Shown: positions 17,216 through 25,754, counted from the stretch's first letter. The stretch is DNA of 30,000 nucleotides from Symbiodinium natans (GCA_905221605.1 CAJNDS010002079.1:1010001-1040000); one strand, 5' to 3'. Translations and numbers: made by a program. Notes: generated from the letters alone by a model not told the origin.

Positions 17216-17252
17216 GGTTTAGGGTTTAGGGTTAGGGTTTAGGGTTTAGGGT
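17216..17252 (+). repeat. Short TTTAGGG array
   Basis: Five units, one shortened to TTAGGG. 17253-17384 is unassigned. Confidence 0.94.
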
Positions 17253-17384
17253 CTTGAACGGCTAGGGTTTCGGGGGAATGAAGACTGCATAATCCCCATT
17301 TTGGCCTTGTACCACCCCAAGTACAAACTGGCGTGGCGCACCAAGAACTAGTTTGTAACCCCCTAAACCCGAAAACCTGAGCTT

Positions 17385-17430
17385 GGGATGTTCCCCCTAC
17401 TAAGGACTGTTAGTTAAGGGGGAACATCCC
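17385..17430. mobile_element. Family A internally deleted derivative (46 bp)
   Basis: Only the two terminal repeats remain. GGGATGTTCCCCCT is mirrored by AGGGGGAACATCCC, with a short ACTAAGGACTGTTAGTTA-type middle. It is a near-perfect hairpin, and the right flank is aaccc as in the full copies. Confidence 0.8.
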
Positions 17431-17849
17431 AACCCTGAACCCTTAAGCTCCAAAAACACCTCAACCCAACAACGACCAAGTTAGTAAAACCCAAGGACCT
17501 TCAATAATATCATAACTAAGGGGGAAAAGGTCACAACAATAATACTACCATTAAAACGGCCCGTGCGTCAACTTACTGCCTATTTGAAGTCGGTCTCCCG
17601 CACGCAGGGGCTGGCAGGCTTTACCTAGGCACATGTCCTGTAGGCTGGGGTTTTATCGGGATTGTTAAAAGGGACTTAGGATCCGAAATAACGGAACTGG
17701 CACCATGGGGCCCTAGTTCAAGGTCTTGGGCTGTAGTGCAACAGATCCTGGTAATAAAAAGCCTTTGAAATTGCGCTAAAAGGAGACACTGCAATGAACA
17801 TGCGACATATACAAATACTAACCAGGAGAGAATGAAATACAACCAATAG
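17431..17849. other. Unassigned stretch
   Basis: About 400 bp without telomeric blocks. A minus open frame at 17621-17842 (73 residues, hydrophobic first 30 residues) has no recognisable family and is not supported as a gene. Confidence 0.4.
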
Positions 17850-17945
17850 AAACCCGAACCCTAAACCCTCAACCCTCAGCCCTCAGCCCTAAACCCTAAA
17901 TCCTAAACCCTAAGCCCTAAACCCTAAACCCTAAATCCTAAACTT
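17850..17945 (-). repeat. CCCTAAA array, degenerate (about 13 units)
   Basis: Includes CCCTCAG, TCCTAAA and CCCTAAG variants. The next 160 bp (17946-18107) is a core whose right half is a T-rich tract (18030-18082). Confidence 0.94.
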
Positions 17946-18107
17946 AGCGCATCTGAGGCTGCTACCATCCTCCCACTTTCTGGACGGTCCCTGCGCCTGG
18001 CAGCGCCAAGAACAAACCGTGTGGGTACCGTATTTTTTTTGTGAGTTTTTCTGGTTTTGTTTTGTGTTTTTTTTGTTTTTTAAGAAGCCCTGCTAGCAGC
18101 ACCGGTT

Positions 18108-18290
18108 AAGGAGTTTAGGGTGTATAGGGTTTAGGGTTTAGGGGTTTGGAGTTTAGGGTGTATAGGGTTTAGGGCTTAGGGTGTAGAGGGTAGTTTAGGG
18201 TTAAGGGGCTTAGGGTTTAGGGATTATAGGGTTTAGGGTTTTCAGGGTTTTTCCGCGTTTTCAGGGCTTATAGGGTTTTTAGGGTTTAGG
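18108..18290 (+). repeat. Decayed TTTAGGG array with internal duplication
   Basis: ggagtttagggtgtataggg occurs at about 18110 and 18147, showing a longer unit duplicated inside the decayed array. Confidence 0.88.
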
Positions 18291-18403
18291 GCGCAATGTC
18301 TTTCTAGTACAACCGGTGCCAAGGGGGTTGGGGTTTAGGCTGAAAGCTTCGGGACATTCTGGGTTTAGGGCTTGCCTACTTTCTGCTTCCCGACTTACGT
18401 TTC

Positions 18404-18497
18404 CCAAACCCTAAACCCTAAACCCTAAACCCTAAACCCTAGACCCTAAACCCTAAACCCTAAACCCTATAGACCCTAAACCCTAAACCCTAAGCCC
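18404..18497 (-). repeat. CCCTAAA array (about 13 units)
   Basis: Mostly clean; includes CCCTATAGA and CCCTAGA variants. It is the left arm of a 104-bp core (18498-18601). Confidence 0.96.
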
Positions 18498-18601
18498 TTT
18501 TCAGGTCTAGATTGTGGCAGCCACCCTAAACCATGTGCACAATTAGTTACGCAACCCATCCTGAGACAAGATACGCCGAGCTTGCCCCCCCAAATACACC
18601 C

Positions 18602-18725
18602 TAGGGTTGAGGGTTTAGGGTTTAGGGTCTATAGGGTTTAGGGTTTAGGGTTTAGGGTTTAGGGTTTAGGGTTTAGGGTCTAGGCGGTTTAGGGTTAGGG
18701 TTTAGGGTTTAGGGCTTAGGGCTTA
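18602..18725 (+). repeat. TTTAGGG array (about 17 units)
   Basis: The right arm of the preceding core. A few units are altered. Confidence 0.96.
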
Positions 18726-18837
18726 GGAGCCGAAGCCCGGAACTCTAAGGCCCGATGACACCCTAAAAGGCTCAGCCCTATTCTGAAGGGAAGGTAGGCA
18801 GGCCCCTACCCAAATCCCCCAAACACAGGAACGAAGC

Positions 18838-18975
18838 CCTAAACGCCAAACACTGAGACCCCTAAACCCTGAAACCTTAATCCCTGAACCCTGAAAACCT
18901 GAAACCCTGAACCCCTGAAACCCTGAACCCTAAACCCTGAACTAAAGACATAAACCCTAAACCCTAAACCCTAAG
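18838..18975 (-). repeat. CCCTGAA/CCCTAAA array
   Basis: The CCCTGAA variant dominates 18885-18940 and pure CCCTAAA follows. A 97-bp GC-rich core (18976-19072) separates it from the next TTTAGGG block. Confidence 0.92.
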
Positions 18976-19072
18976 CCTGCACAACCCCTCGAACACGCAT
19001 GAAACAAACTCCGCTCCTCGCTCGTCGGACGGGGCGAAGTGCGCCTGCTCTCAGGATTGTTTGGGGGGTTGA

Positions 19073-19450
19073 TGAGGGTTTAGGGCGTAGGGTTTGGGGT
19101 TTAGGGTTTCAGGTTTAAGGTTTGGGGTTTAGGGTTTACAAGGGTTTAGGGTTGTGGTTTTTGGGGCTTGATGGGGTTAGGGTTTCGTGGTTCAGGATCT
19201 TAGGGTTTCTAGGTGTGGTTTATTTGGGGCTTGGGGGCTTCAGGGTCCTCGGGCTTTAGGGGTTTAGGGTTTGGGACTTTAAGGGTCTAGGGTTTAGGGT
19301 TTAGGGTTTAGGGTTTAGGGGGTTTGGAGTTTAGGGCCTGGGGTTGAGAGGTGTGGAGGGTTTCAGACTATCGGGACTAGGGCTGGTGGGTTTAGGGTTT
19401 AAGGTTTAGGGTTTAGGGTTTAGGGTTTAGGGTTTAGGGTTTTGGGTTTT
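19073..19450 (+). repeat. Long decayed TTTAGGG array
   Basis: Clean islands at 19288-19320 and 19396-19440 sit within decayed sequence. It ends with three TTTTGGG units (19438-19459). Confidence 0.9.
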
Positions 19451-19567
19451 GGGTTTTGGGAACTGAGGCCTTGGGGACCACGACATTTCAGGGCTCAGGG
19501 GTGTCGGGCCAAGGAAAAATCGGCCCTTGCGACTTTGCGCCTTTCTTGATGGCAATCCCCTAAACCT

Positions 19568-19640
19568 TGAGCCCTAAAAGCCCTAAAAGCCCTAAAAGCC
19601 CCAAAAGCCCCAAAAGCCCTAAAAACCCTAAAAGCCCTAC
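19568..19640 (-). repeat. 9-bp CCCTAAAAG tandem array
   Basis: About eight units of CCCTAAAAG or CCCCAAAAG, an enlarged telomere-like unit. Its translation gives a repetitive Phe-Arg-Ala peptide that is an artefact. Confidence 0.92.
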
Positions 19641-19705
19641 ACCCTAAACCCCTACACTGTGCCCAAGGGCTTGGCTGCAAGATTGGCTGCACTTGGCTAA
19701 GGGTG

Positions 19706-19765
19706 GGTTTGGGGTTTAGGGTTTAGGGTTTGGGGTTTAGGGTTTGGGGTTTAGGGTTTGGGTTC
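19706..19765 (+). repeat. TTTAGGG/TTTGGGG array
   Basis: About eight units alternating the two variants. 19766-19891 is unique sequence with no recognisable feature. Confidence 0.95.
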
Positions 19766-19891
19766 CTAAGGTGGGAGCCATAGAAAACAAACGGATGAAG
19801 GGCTCTTTAAGGCATCCCAATACCTTGTGTGCAGATTCTAGAACTCGAAGTTTGTGCTTCTGATCTACCAGGTCTGTTTTTCTTGAGACGG

Positions 19892-19950
19892 GGGTTTAGG
19901 GTTTAGGGTTTAGGGTTTAGGGTTTAGTGTTTAAGGTTTAGGGTTTAGGG
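19892..19950 (+). repeat. TTTAGGG array (about 8 units)
   Basis: Two units are altered. A perfect GCCCCCGGGGGC palindrome lies about 60 bp to the right, near 20013. Confidence 0.95.
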
Positions 19951-20083
19951 GGTCTTGAGGCATTTCGGGTGATGTGCGGAATGAGCGTGGGGTGGAGCTG
20001 TTGCCCGGACGGAGCCCCCGGGGGCCAGCGCGCCCCCCAACGCCCTAAACCCTAAGCCCTCCTGTGACCCCCAACCCTGCAAA

Positions 20084-20170
20084 ATAGTAGGTTATAACCT
20101 CAAAAAAAAGAGAAAAACCCAAAATCGTGGGTGATAACCCCAAAAATAGCAGGTTATAACCCCCAGAATA
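20084..20170 (+). repeat. Three copies of a (G)GTTATAACC motif
   Basis: atagtaggttataacctcaaa, atcgtgggtgataaccccaaa and atagcaggttataacccccag start at 20084, 20123 and 20145. Each holds a GGTTATAACC-type palindrome. A similar ggttataacc occurs near 27343. Confidence 0.7.
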
Positions 20171-20211
20171 AAGGGGGGGGAAAAGCTCATCCACGCGATA
20201 GAAGGAGTCTA

Positions 20212-20370
20212 GACCCAGGAGTAACCTAGGAATAACAGGGGTGCCCTGTTTGGTTTTAAGGGGATCACCCTAAACCCCAAACCCCAAACCCCAAACCCCA
20301 AACCCCAAACCCTAAACCCTAAACCCCCCAAAAAAGGGAATAACGGCCTACTCCCGGTCCTAGGAGTAGC
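20212..20370. mobile_element. Family C-like element containing a CCCCAAA array
   Basis: The left end gacccaggagtaacctagga and the right end, as reverse complement, gtgctactcctaggaccggg are inverted. The left half keeps gggtgccctgtttggtttta and the right half keeps ccccaaaaaaggg, as in other C copies. The middle (20266-20329) is a telomere-type array of CCCCAAA/CCCTAAA in place of the usual interior. Confidence 0.6.
20266..20329 (-). repeat. CCCCAAA array inside family C element
   Basis: Six or more consecutive CCCCAAA units and two CCCTAAA units. The homogeneous variant run lies precisely between the two element halves. Confidence 0.95.
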
Positions 20371-20435
20371 ACAAGCCCGCGGTGAGCTCAAGCTATTCTT
20401 TAGCCACCCTTATGAGCTCCCAACTTCACCCAAAA

Positions 20436-20485
20436 CCCTAAACCCCAAACCCTAAACCCTAAACCCTCACCCTAAACCCTGAACC
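20436..20485 (-). repeat. CCCTAAA array
   Basis: About seven units, the left arm of the next core. Confidence 0.94.
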
Positions 20486-20618
20486 CGGCCCCCTAAAACT
20501 CTTGAGCACACGCATCACATCGTGAGCCTGCGGCCGTTGCTTTTGGCTACGCATCGGGTCACCTGAAGAGTGGGAGTGCAATCCGATGCTGCGGGGCAGG
20601 GCTTCCCAGTTCGGTGGT
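20486..20618. other. Inter-array core with 7-bp inverted repeat
   Basis: GCATCGG (20551-20557) is perfectly complementary to CCGATGC (20583-20589) with a 25-nt loop. 133 bp, GC-rich. Confidence 0.55.
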
Positions 20619-20690
20619 TTAGGGTTTAGGGTTTAGGGTTTGGGGTTTGGGGTTTGGGGTTTGGGGTTTGGGGTTTGAGGTTTAGGGTCT
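20619..20690 (+). repeat. TTTAGGG array passing into TTTGGGG units
   Basis: Three TTTAGGG units, six consecutive TTTGGGG units, then decay. Degenerate 12-bp actccctaaaac-like units follow at 20745-20825. Confidence 0.95.
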
Positions 20691-20837
20691 ACCAAATGGT
20701 ACGGCCCCTGAATCTTGAATCCTAGGCCCCTAGGCCACACTCGCAGAAAGGACTCCCTAATTTCCATAACTCCCTAAACACTCCCCAAAACTCCCTAAAA
20801 CGCCCCCAAACCCCCCAAAACCCTACATCACCGGAAA

Positions 20838-21044
20838 GTGCACTGCACCCCGGGGACCAGCAGCCGCAGCTACCCGGACCTTGCAGCCCCTGCCACCGGA
20901 CTGCTATGTACGGTGAGCGCCCGCGTTGATGCAGCTGTCCGGGCATGTTTCCGCACCTGCCACTGCTGGGAAGAGAACACTGGCTGCAAGTCCTGCGTCG
21001 TTCTTCAAGAAGCTGACGATGTTTTTGAGATTGTGCTGGGGTGA
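20838..21044 (+). CDS. Unrecognised coding-like frame, cysteine-bearing
   Basis: A 68-residue open frame in unique GC-rich sequence. It begins at a GTG, so it is probably part of a longer frame or an exon, if real. It carries six cysteines across ARVDAAVRACFRTCHCWEEN and the following CKSC and ends EADDVFEIVLG. A donor-like ggtgagcg (20909-20916) and an acceptor-like ccttgcag (20879-20886) occur but do not form a sensible intron. No family recognised; it may be an exon fragment captured between arrays. Confidence 0.2.
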   Translation: MHCTPGTSSRSYPDLAAPATGLLCTVSARVDAAVRACFRTCHCWEENTGCKSCVVLQEADDVFEIVLG

Positions 21045-21048
21045 CTGC

Positions 21049-21150
21049 TAACCCTAAACCCTAAACCCTAAACCCTAAACCCTAAACCCTAAACCCTAAA
21101 CCCTAAACCCTAAACCCTAAACCCTAAACCCTAAACCCTAAACCCTAAAC
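21049..21150 (-). repeat. Perfect CCCTAAA array (about 14 units)
   Basis: Uninterrupted heptamers, starting a few bases after the stop of the preceding frame. Confidence 0.98.
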
Positions 21151-21277
21151 TGCTTCTGAAGTGCATCGGCCATTCGGCCCTAGGCTTGTAGCATCCTCGG
21201 GCCTCGGGCGCCGGAACCTTTGCTGCGTCCACTGGCTCCCCCCGAGTGGATGTGCAGCCCAAAGCACAGACATGCTC
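21151..21277. other. Inter-array core
   Basis: 127 bp, GC-rich. It has a GGCCC...GGGCC pair around 21177-21207, a weak stem. Confidence 0.45.
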
Positions 21278-21350
21278 AGTTTAGGGTTTAGGGTTTAGGG
21301 TTTAGGGTTTAGGGTTTAGGGTTTAGGGTTTGGGGTTTAGGGTCCAGGAT
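21278..21350 (+). repeat. TTTAGGG array (about 9 units)
   Basis: Clean, with one TTTGGGG. Decayed words continue at 21351-21375, 21448-21510 and 21665-21700. The rest of 21351-22079 is unassigned. Confidence 0.96.
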
Positions 21351-22079
21351 TTAGGGTTTACAGGGCTTAGGGTATGTTGCCTGTCAGGTCTGTGCTGCCC
21401 TGCGGCGGGCTTGGCTTTCTGAGCATGTGGCGGCCGACGCGCAGGCTAGTTTAGGGTTTAGGGTTTCGGGTTGAGGGTTTGGGGTTTCGGGTTTAGGGTT
21501 GAGGGTTTCGGGTTGCGACTGCTTCAACCCCGCAGCCGACCAAGTGCCACCCGCCCGTGCACAGCGCCTGGCACTCGCCATCATGCAGGGAAAGCTTAGA
21601 GAGTTTGGGAGGTTTAGGGCTTCGGGGCGTATAAGGGCTTAGAGGAAGAATGAGTTTGGGAATTCCTGGGTTTAGGGTTTTGGGTTTGGGGTTTAGGGCC
21701 ATAGCAGAAGGGCAATTAGGGTTTGTTGGGGTCTAGTGCCCACCAAATGGGGTATGTTACATTTATGCTGAGCTACTGCCGATGCCCCGGGCAGAAGAAC
21801 AAGCCCTGAAATCCCTTCAGGGTTTGGGTTACCCAAGGGTTTAGGGTTGAGGGATCCTCCCAGGGGTCTGGGTAACTATCCCAAACACGGAAACTCTTAA
21901 ACCGTCTCAACTAGCATTTGCTCAAGAGCCCCCAAAAAAACTAAGAGGAAGAATATGTTGTTATTGTTTTCATTTTTTTGGGGGGGGTTCTTGCGCAAAT
22001 AGTAGTTAATCTTGAACTCTAGCCACCACTCAGGCTGTTTTAAATCAATGAACACAACCTCTGAAGTCTGAAGCCCTGC

Positions 22080-22178
22080 TCGGAAGCTCTTTCGCCGTAG
22101 TAAGTAATTAGGCTTAGCCTGGTGGGTTCTGGGGATTATATGGGGCTTTCTAGGGGGGGGGGGGGGGTGTACTAAGTC
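22080..22178 (+). mobile_element. Family B element, diverged, joined to family D
   Basis: Keeps ggaagctctttcgccgtagtaagta, cttagcctggtggg, ggggattata and a terminal actaag, and has gained an internal G17 run (about 22153-22167, followed by tgt). It ends directly against the family D element at 22179. Confidence 0.55.
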
Positions 22179-22300
22179 GGGGATAGGATTAGGGGACCCT
22201 TGGGGATAGAGACCCTCTGAATAAGGTCCCTTGTTAAGAGACCCAGAAGAGGGTTCAGAAGGGGTTCCCTTTTAAGGATCCCCCTCATCCCACCTAGGAC
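22179..22300. mobile_element. MITE-like family D element, copy 1
   Basis: About 122 bp, closely similar to 23763-23889 over its whole length, in the same orientation. Differences are few substitutions and small indels. The ends carry an imperfect inverted repeat (taggat-aggg-gaccctt on both strands). Confidence 0.85.
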
Positions 22301-22302
22301 AC

Positions 22303-22362
22303 CCTAAACCCTAAACCCTAAACCCTAAACCCTAAACCCTAAACCCTAAACCCTAAACCCTA
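22303..22362 (-). repeat. CCCTAAA array (about 9 units)
   Basis: Clean; begins right after the family D element. Confidence 0.97.
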
Positions 22363-22465
22363 AGTAAAGGTACCAAGTAAACAGGGCTTCCAACGAAGTA
22401 GACCCCGAAGAGGAATCGGGGTTGTGTTTCGAGAGTCTCGGGTCGGTGCCTTTCTGGTTCGGCTG
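22363..22465. other. Inter-array core with 7-bp hairpin
   Basis: ACCCCGA (22402-22408), 7-nt loop, TCGGGGT (22416-22422): a perfect stem in a 103-bp core. Confidence 0.6.
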
Positions 22466-22605
22466 AGGGTTTAGGGTTTAGGGTTTGGGGTTAGGGTTTA
22501 GGGTTTAGGGTTTAGGGTTTAGGGTTTAGGGTTTAGGGTTTAGGGTTTAGGGTTTGGGGTTTAGGGTTTAGGGTTTAGGGTTTAGGGTTTAGGGTTTTGG
22601 GTTCA
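22466..22605 (+). repeat. TTTAGGG array (about 20 units)
   Basis: Nearly clean, with two TTTGGGG-type units and one shortened unit. Confidence 0.97.
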
Positions 22606-22683
22606 AGGCGTAATGTTCTAAACCTACGGTGAAACCCCCCAAATATATATAGCCCGCGTTAAACGCCAGGAGCTCATAAACAA

Positions 22684-22762
22684 ACCCCAAACCCTAAACC
22701 CTAAACCCTAAGCCCTTAGCCCTTAGCCCTAAGCCCTAAATCCTAAACCCTAAACCCTAAGC
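22684..22762 (-). repeat. CCCTAAA/CCCTTAG array
   Basis: About eleven units including CCCTTAG and CCCTAAG variants. Confidence 0.93.
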
Positions 22763-22873
22763 CAGCCCCAGCTGCCTTGCGGTGTGGGAGGCATCCGGGG
22801 AGCCTCCCAAGCTGGGTTGAAAAATAGCCCCAAAAAACAACCCTAAAACCTAAACCCTGAACCCTAAAGCGGG
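22763..22873. other. Inter-array core with nested hairpins
   Basis: The outer stem CCCAGCT (22767-22773) with AGCTGGG (22810-22816) encloses the inner stem GGGAGGC (22786-22792) with GCCTCCC (22802-22808). Two perfect 7-bp stems are nested within 50 bp. Confidence 0.65.
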
Positions 22874-22957
22874 TTTAGGGTTTGGGGTTTGGGGTTTAGG
22901 GTTTGGGGTTTAGGGTTTAGCGCAACCCTAAAGCCTGATAACCCTAAACCCTAAACC
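22874..22957. repeat. Head-to-head TTTAGGG and CCCTAAA blocks
   Basis: TTTAGGG/TTTGGGG units (22874-22920) are followed almost at once by CCCTAAA-type words (22925-22957). This is a telomere-fusion-like polarity with only a few bases between. 22958-23247 is unassigned unique sequence. Confidence 0.9.
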
Positions 22958-23307
22958 CATCGAGCTTTGTGCTGAGGGATGCAAAAAGGGCTTAAAGGGC
23001 TGAAGGGAACTCTACCATAATATTCGTCCACAACCAAGATGATTCTTGTTTCACACTACCCGTGGCTTCTATATAAACAAAAACAAACCCAAGAAAGCTA
23101 TAGTCTATACTGCCCTGAACCCAAAAACCCTGCATAAGCCCTCATCTGTTTGTGAGGGCTCAGGCAGAGGGTGCGCGGGGGCCCCGCGGATGGTTGCAAC
23201 TTGGGGCCCTGTCAGTTTCCCTAAGCCATGCGCCGAATTCCAAAAGTTTAGGGTTTAGGGTTTACAGGGTTTTGGGCGGGTGTAGGGTTTGGGGCGAAGC
23301 TCTGTGA

Positions 23308-23375
23308 CTAGGTTACTTTAAACAAAGGAACCTAGAACCCCCAAAAAAGCGTATAGGGTACCACGGGGCTACCAA
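23308..23375. mobile_element. Family C partial copy (right half)
   Basis: Retains ggaacctagaacccccaaaaaag, tatagggtaccac and ggggctaccaag, matching the right half of 11117-11228. Confidence 0.5.
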
Positions 23376-23411
23376 GAAGAGGTTTAGGTCTGGAGCTTGG
23401 GGCTTGGGGCG

Positions 23412-24048
23412 TTACAGTCTTGGCGACGACTGATGAACTTCGTCAGTCTTTGAATCTTTCATCTGTGGCCCATGCTTCTCGTCCTCCTCCTCTTCTGCAT
23501 TGGCAGATTGCGCGAAGCACTGGCAAACCCCCGTTGCACCAAGACATTCCAGCCTCTTGCTGTTAATTCAGCCGGGACCCAGGTGTTCTGAGTTAAAACC
23601 AAGCATTCACCTGGAAGTCCTCGGATCTGTATTCCCAAGAAGGTTGCCTCTTGCACAATGGGCGCGATCGCGTCTCCCATCGATGTCTTCTGTCCTGCCA
23701 CCATGCCCAGCGATTTGCTCGCCAGAACAGCCTGTAGCTTTGTATCCCACCTACACTTAATCTAGGGGATAGGATTAGGGGGACCCTTGGGGATATAGAC
23801 CCTCTGAATAAGGTCCCTGTTTAAGAGAGCCAGAAGAGGGTACAGAAGGGGTTCCCTTTTAAGGGTCACCCTTATCCTACCTAGGATTATTAATCATGGC
23901 CCTCACTCGTCGCATGACTTCTGTCTCGCTAGCAAGCGCAAACCATCATCCACGTACAAAGCTAAAACTCCAATGACTTCATCAGGAGTCAGGAGCGTTC
24001 TCTTGATTGATCTTCCATAGGCCTGCAGTGATGTTCTACGGAATCAAG

Positions 24049-24050
<2 letters not shown>
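23412..24050 (-). pseudogene. Ty1/copia-type reverse transcriptase fragment
   Basis: The minus strand of 23945-23956 encodes YVDD within VLALYVDDGL, the catalytic box of copia-type reverse transcriptase. Downstream, 23624-23638 encodes LGIQI followed by a G-E-C-L-V-L-T-Q block, matching the LGI...(L/I)..Q segment that follows YVDD in this family. Further on, an acidic linker (AEEEEDE) and a stop near 23412 appear in a shifted frame. At least two frame changes and the 127-bp insertion at 23763-23889 break it. The upstream side is cut off by the GA microsatellite at 24051. It is a nonfunctional relic; integrase, RNase H and LTRs were not seen. Confidence 0.72.
23757..23895. mobile_element. Family D element inserted in copia relic, with TSD
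   Basis: The element (23763-23889, 127 bp) is flanked by TTAATC on both sides (23757-23762 and 23890-23895). The host reading frame is continuous across the site when one TTAATC and the element are ignored. The duplication may be the 6-bp TTAATC, or TTAA with terminal bases belonging to the element, as in piggyBac-type elements. Imperfect terminal inverted repeats, noncoding. Confidence 0.82.
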
Positions 24051-24118
<68 letters not shown>

Positions 24119-24185
24119 CGAGAAAGAGGGAGAGAGAGAGAGAGAGAGACAAAAAAAGAGAGAGACAGAGAGCGAGAGAGAGGGA
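24051..24185 (+). repeat. GA microsatellite
   Basis: About 135 bp of (GA)n with occasional interruptions. The minus-strand open frame (Ser-Leu repeats) is an artefact. 24186-24477 has scattered telomeric words and no gene. Confidence 0.97.
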
Positions 24186-24477
24186 AGCTCAAACCCAGGG
24201 GATTCAGGGTTTAGGGTTTAGGATTTAGGGTAAATCCAACAAAAGGCACTACAATTCAAGAGCCTTTAGCAAACCATCTCCACTCTGACTCTATAGTTCA
24301 TCGGACTCTTCATAGTGAGTTGCCCAAGCCAAAACCCCACACCCGAAACCCCGAGCCCTACACCCTAAACCCTCAACCGCGGACCTAAACGCACCGACAG
24401 GACCCGTGATCAAAAGCTTGCTAAGGGAGATTGGCAGGGACACCTGATCCTAGGGCATAAGCTTGGTGCTCTCTCCT

Positions 24478-24543
24478 CCAAACCCTCAACCCTCAACCCT
24501 CAACCCTAAACCCTAAACCCTAAACCCTAAACCCTAAACCCTC
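24478..24543 (-). repeat. CCCTCAA then CCCTAAA array
   Basis: Four CCCTCAA-type units followed by five CCCTAAA. Confidence 0.95.
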
Positions 24544-24656
24544 CACTCTAAACCAAGACAGCCCTCCGCCGACCTGTTCATGGAATTGGCCACCCTGGCC
24601 ACTGCTCATTGGGGGCGGCTGGGCACCTGGTGGATCACAACGCGCGGGGGCCCCGG
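24544..24656. other. Inter-array core with hairpin
   Basis: TGGCCA (24587-24592), loop CCC, TGGCCA (24596-24601) within 113 bp of GC-rich sequence. Confidence 0.5.
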
Positions 24657-24780
24657 TCTAGGGTTTAGGGTTTATGGGGGAGTTTAGGGCTTAGGGTTTG
24701 TTGGGTCTTCAGGTTTGTTGGGTTTAGGGTGTTTAGGTGTTTAGGGTTTTGGGGCTTCAGGGTTAAGGGTTTTCGTGTTA
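24657..24780 (+). repeat. Decayed TTTAGGG array
   Basis: A few intact units with many altered ones. 24781-24998 is unassigned; a 77-residue frame there has no recognisable domain. Confidence 0.85.
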
Positions 24781-24998
24781 AGGCTTCCCTCAACCAGGAT
24801 TTCGGGGCTTAGGGCTTATAGAGTCCCTGCTCTGCACCCCAGAGACATACCTGGACCCCCAAAGCGTGTAAACAAACCCAAAACCCATGATTTTGCACAC
24901 CCGCAGCGGGTTAGCTGCAGTCTCGTTGCAATGTTGGGCTTGAGCGAGGTCTCTACAAGAGGGTGGTTTCGGGTCTATCGGCTGGGTGTTCAGTTTAG

Positions 24999-25083
24999 GA
25001 AACCCTAGACCCTAAACCCTAAACCCTTAGCCGTAAACCCTCAACCCTAAACCCTAAACCCTGAACCCTAAAAACCCTAAACA
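24999..25083 (-). repeat. CCCTAAA array, degenerate
   Basis: About eleven units. 25084-25566 is a longer unique stretch (GC-rich near 25260-25330, then AT-richer) with overlapping open frames on both strands and no recognised domain. Confidence 0.92.
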
Positions 25084-25566
25084 TGGGCTCGGTGTTTAGA
25101 TTAGGGATCATTTTGGGGATCCCATGGAGTCTTCCAGCATTTCTGAATATGCTGTTGGGTGTAGCCATATTGATAGTGAAAACTTCAGAAACCCGAAATC
25201 CTAAACCTTAAACACTGAACCCTAAACCCCTCAACCTGGACAGAAGCCCCTTTCGCAGATTCGCCCTCGCCTGGCCTGCTCGCGGAGCGCCCGCGCGCTG
25301 CGAAGTCTGCCGGGAAGCCGTACGGGATCCGAGGGCATTGCTTAAGTTCTCGAGCTTTTACCTGAAAAGACCCAAAGCTACTTTTGTAGGTATCTTTTCT
25401 CAAGTAGCCGGAGAAATCAAAGAAAGGGTTTATACTCATAACCTGCACAAAGTAGATAGGAAAAACGACTCTTTAGCTGTAGGGCTGCAGCGTTTAGGGT
25501 GTAAGTGCGCGCCCTCAATGATCAGACCCCGAAACAAAGCTTCTAACCTCCAAAACTACGTAGTTC

Positions 25567-25575
25567 CCCTAAACC

Positions 25576-25614
<39 letters not shown>

Positions 25615-25655
25615 ACCCTAAACCCTAAACCCTAAACCCTAACCCTAATCCCTAA
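25567..25655 (-). repeat. CCCTCAA x6-7 then CCCTAAA array
   Basis: A homogeneous run of CCCTCAA followed by CCCTAAA and CCCTAA units. Confidence 0.96.
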
Positions 25656-25754
25656 TCTTGTGCCTTCCCGTGAGGTACCCCAGCCTGGAGCCACTCTGCC
25701 TCCCCATCCCGTCCGAAGCAAACCCGAACCCTCGTCCCAACAACTTGTGACTCG
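25656..25754. other. Inter-array core
   Basis: 99 bp between opposed arrays. Only weak 4-bp stems were found. Confidence 0.45.

Noticed and set aside
19495-19692. Phe-Arg-Ala repeat peptide
   Set aside because: Translation of the CCCTAAAAG array.
23989-24192. Ser-Leu repeat protein
   Set aside because: Translation of the GA microsatellite.
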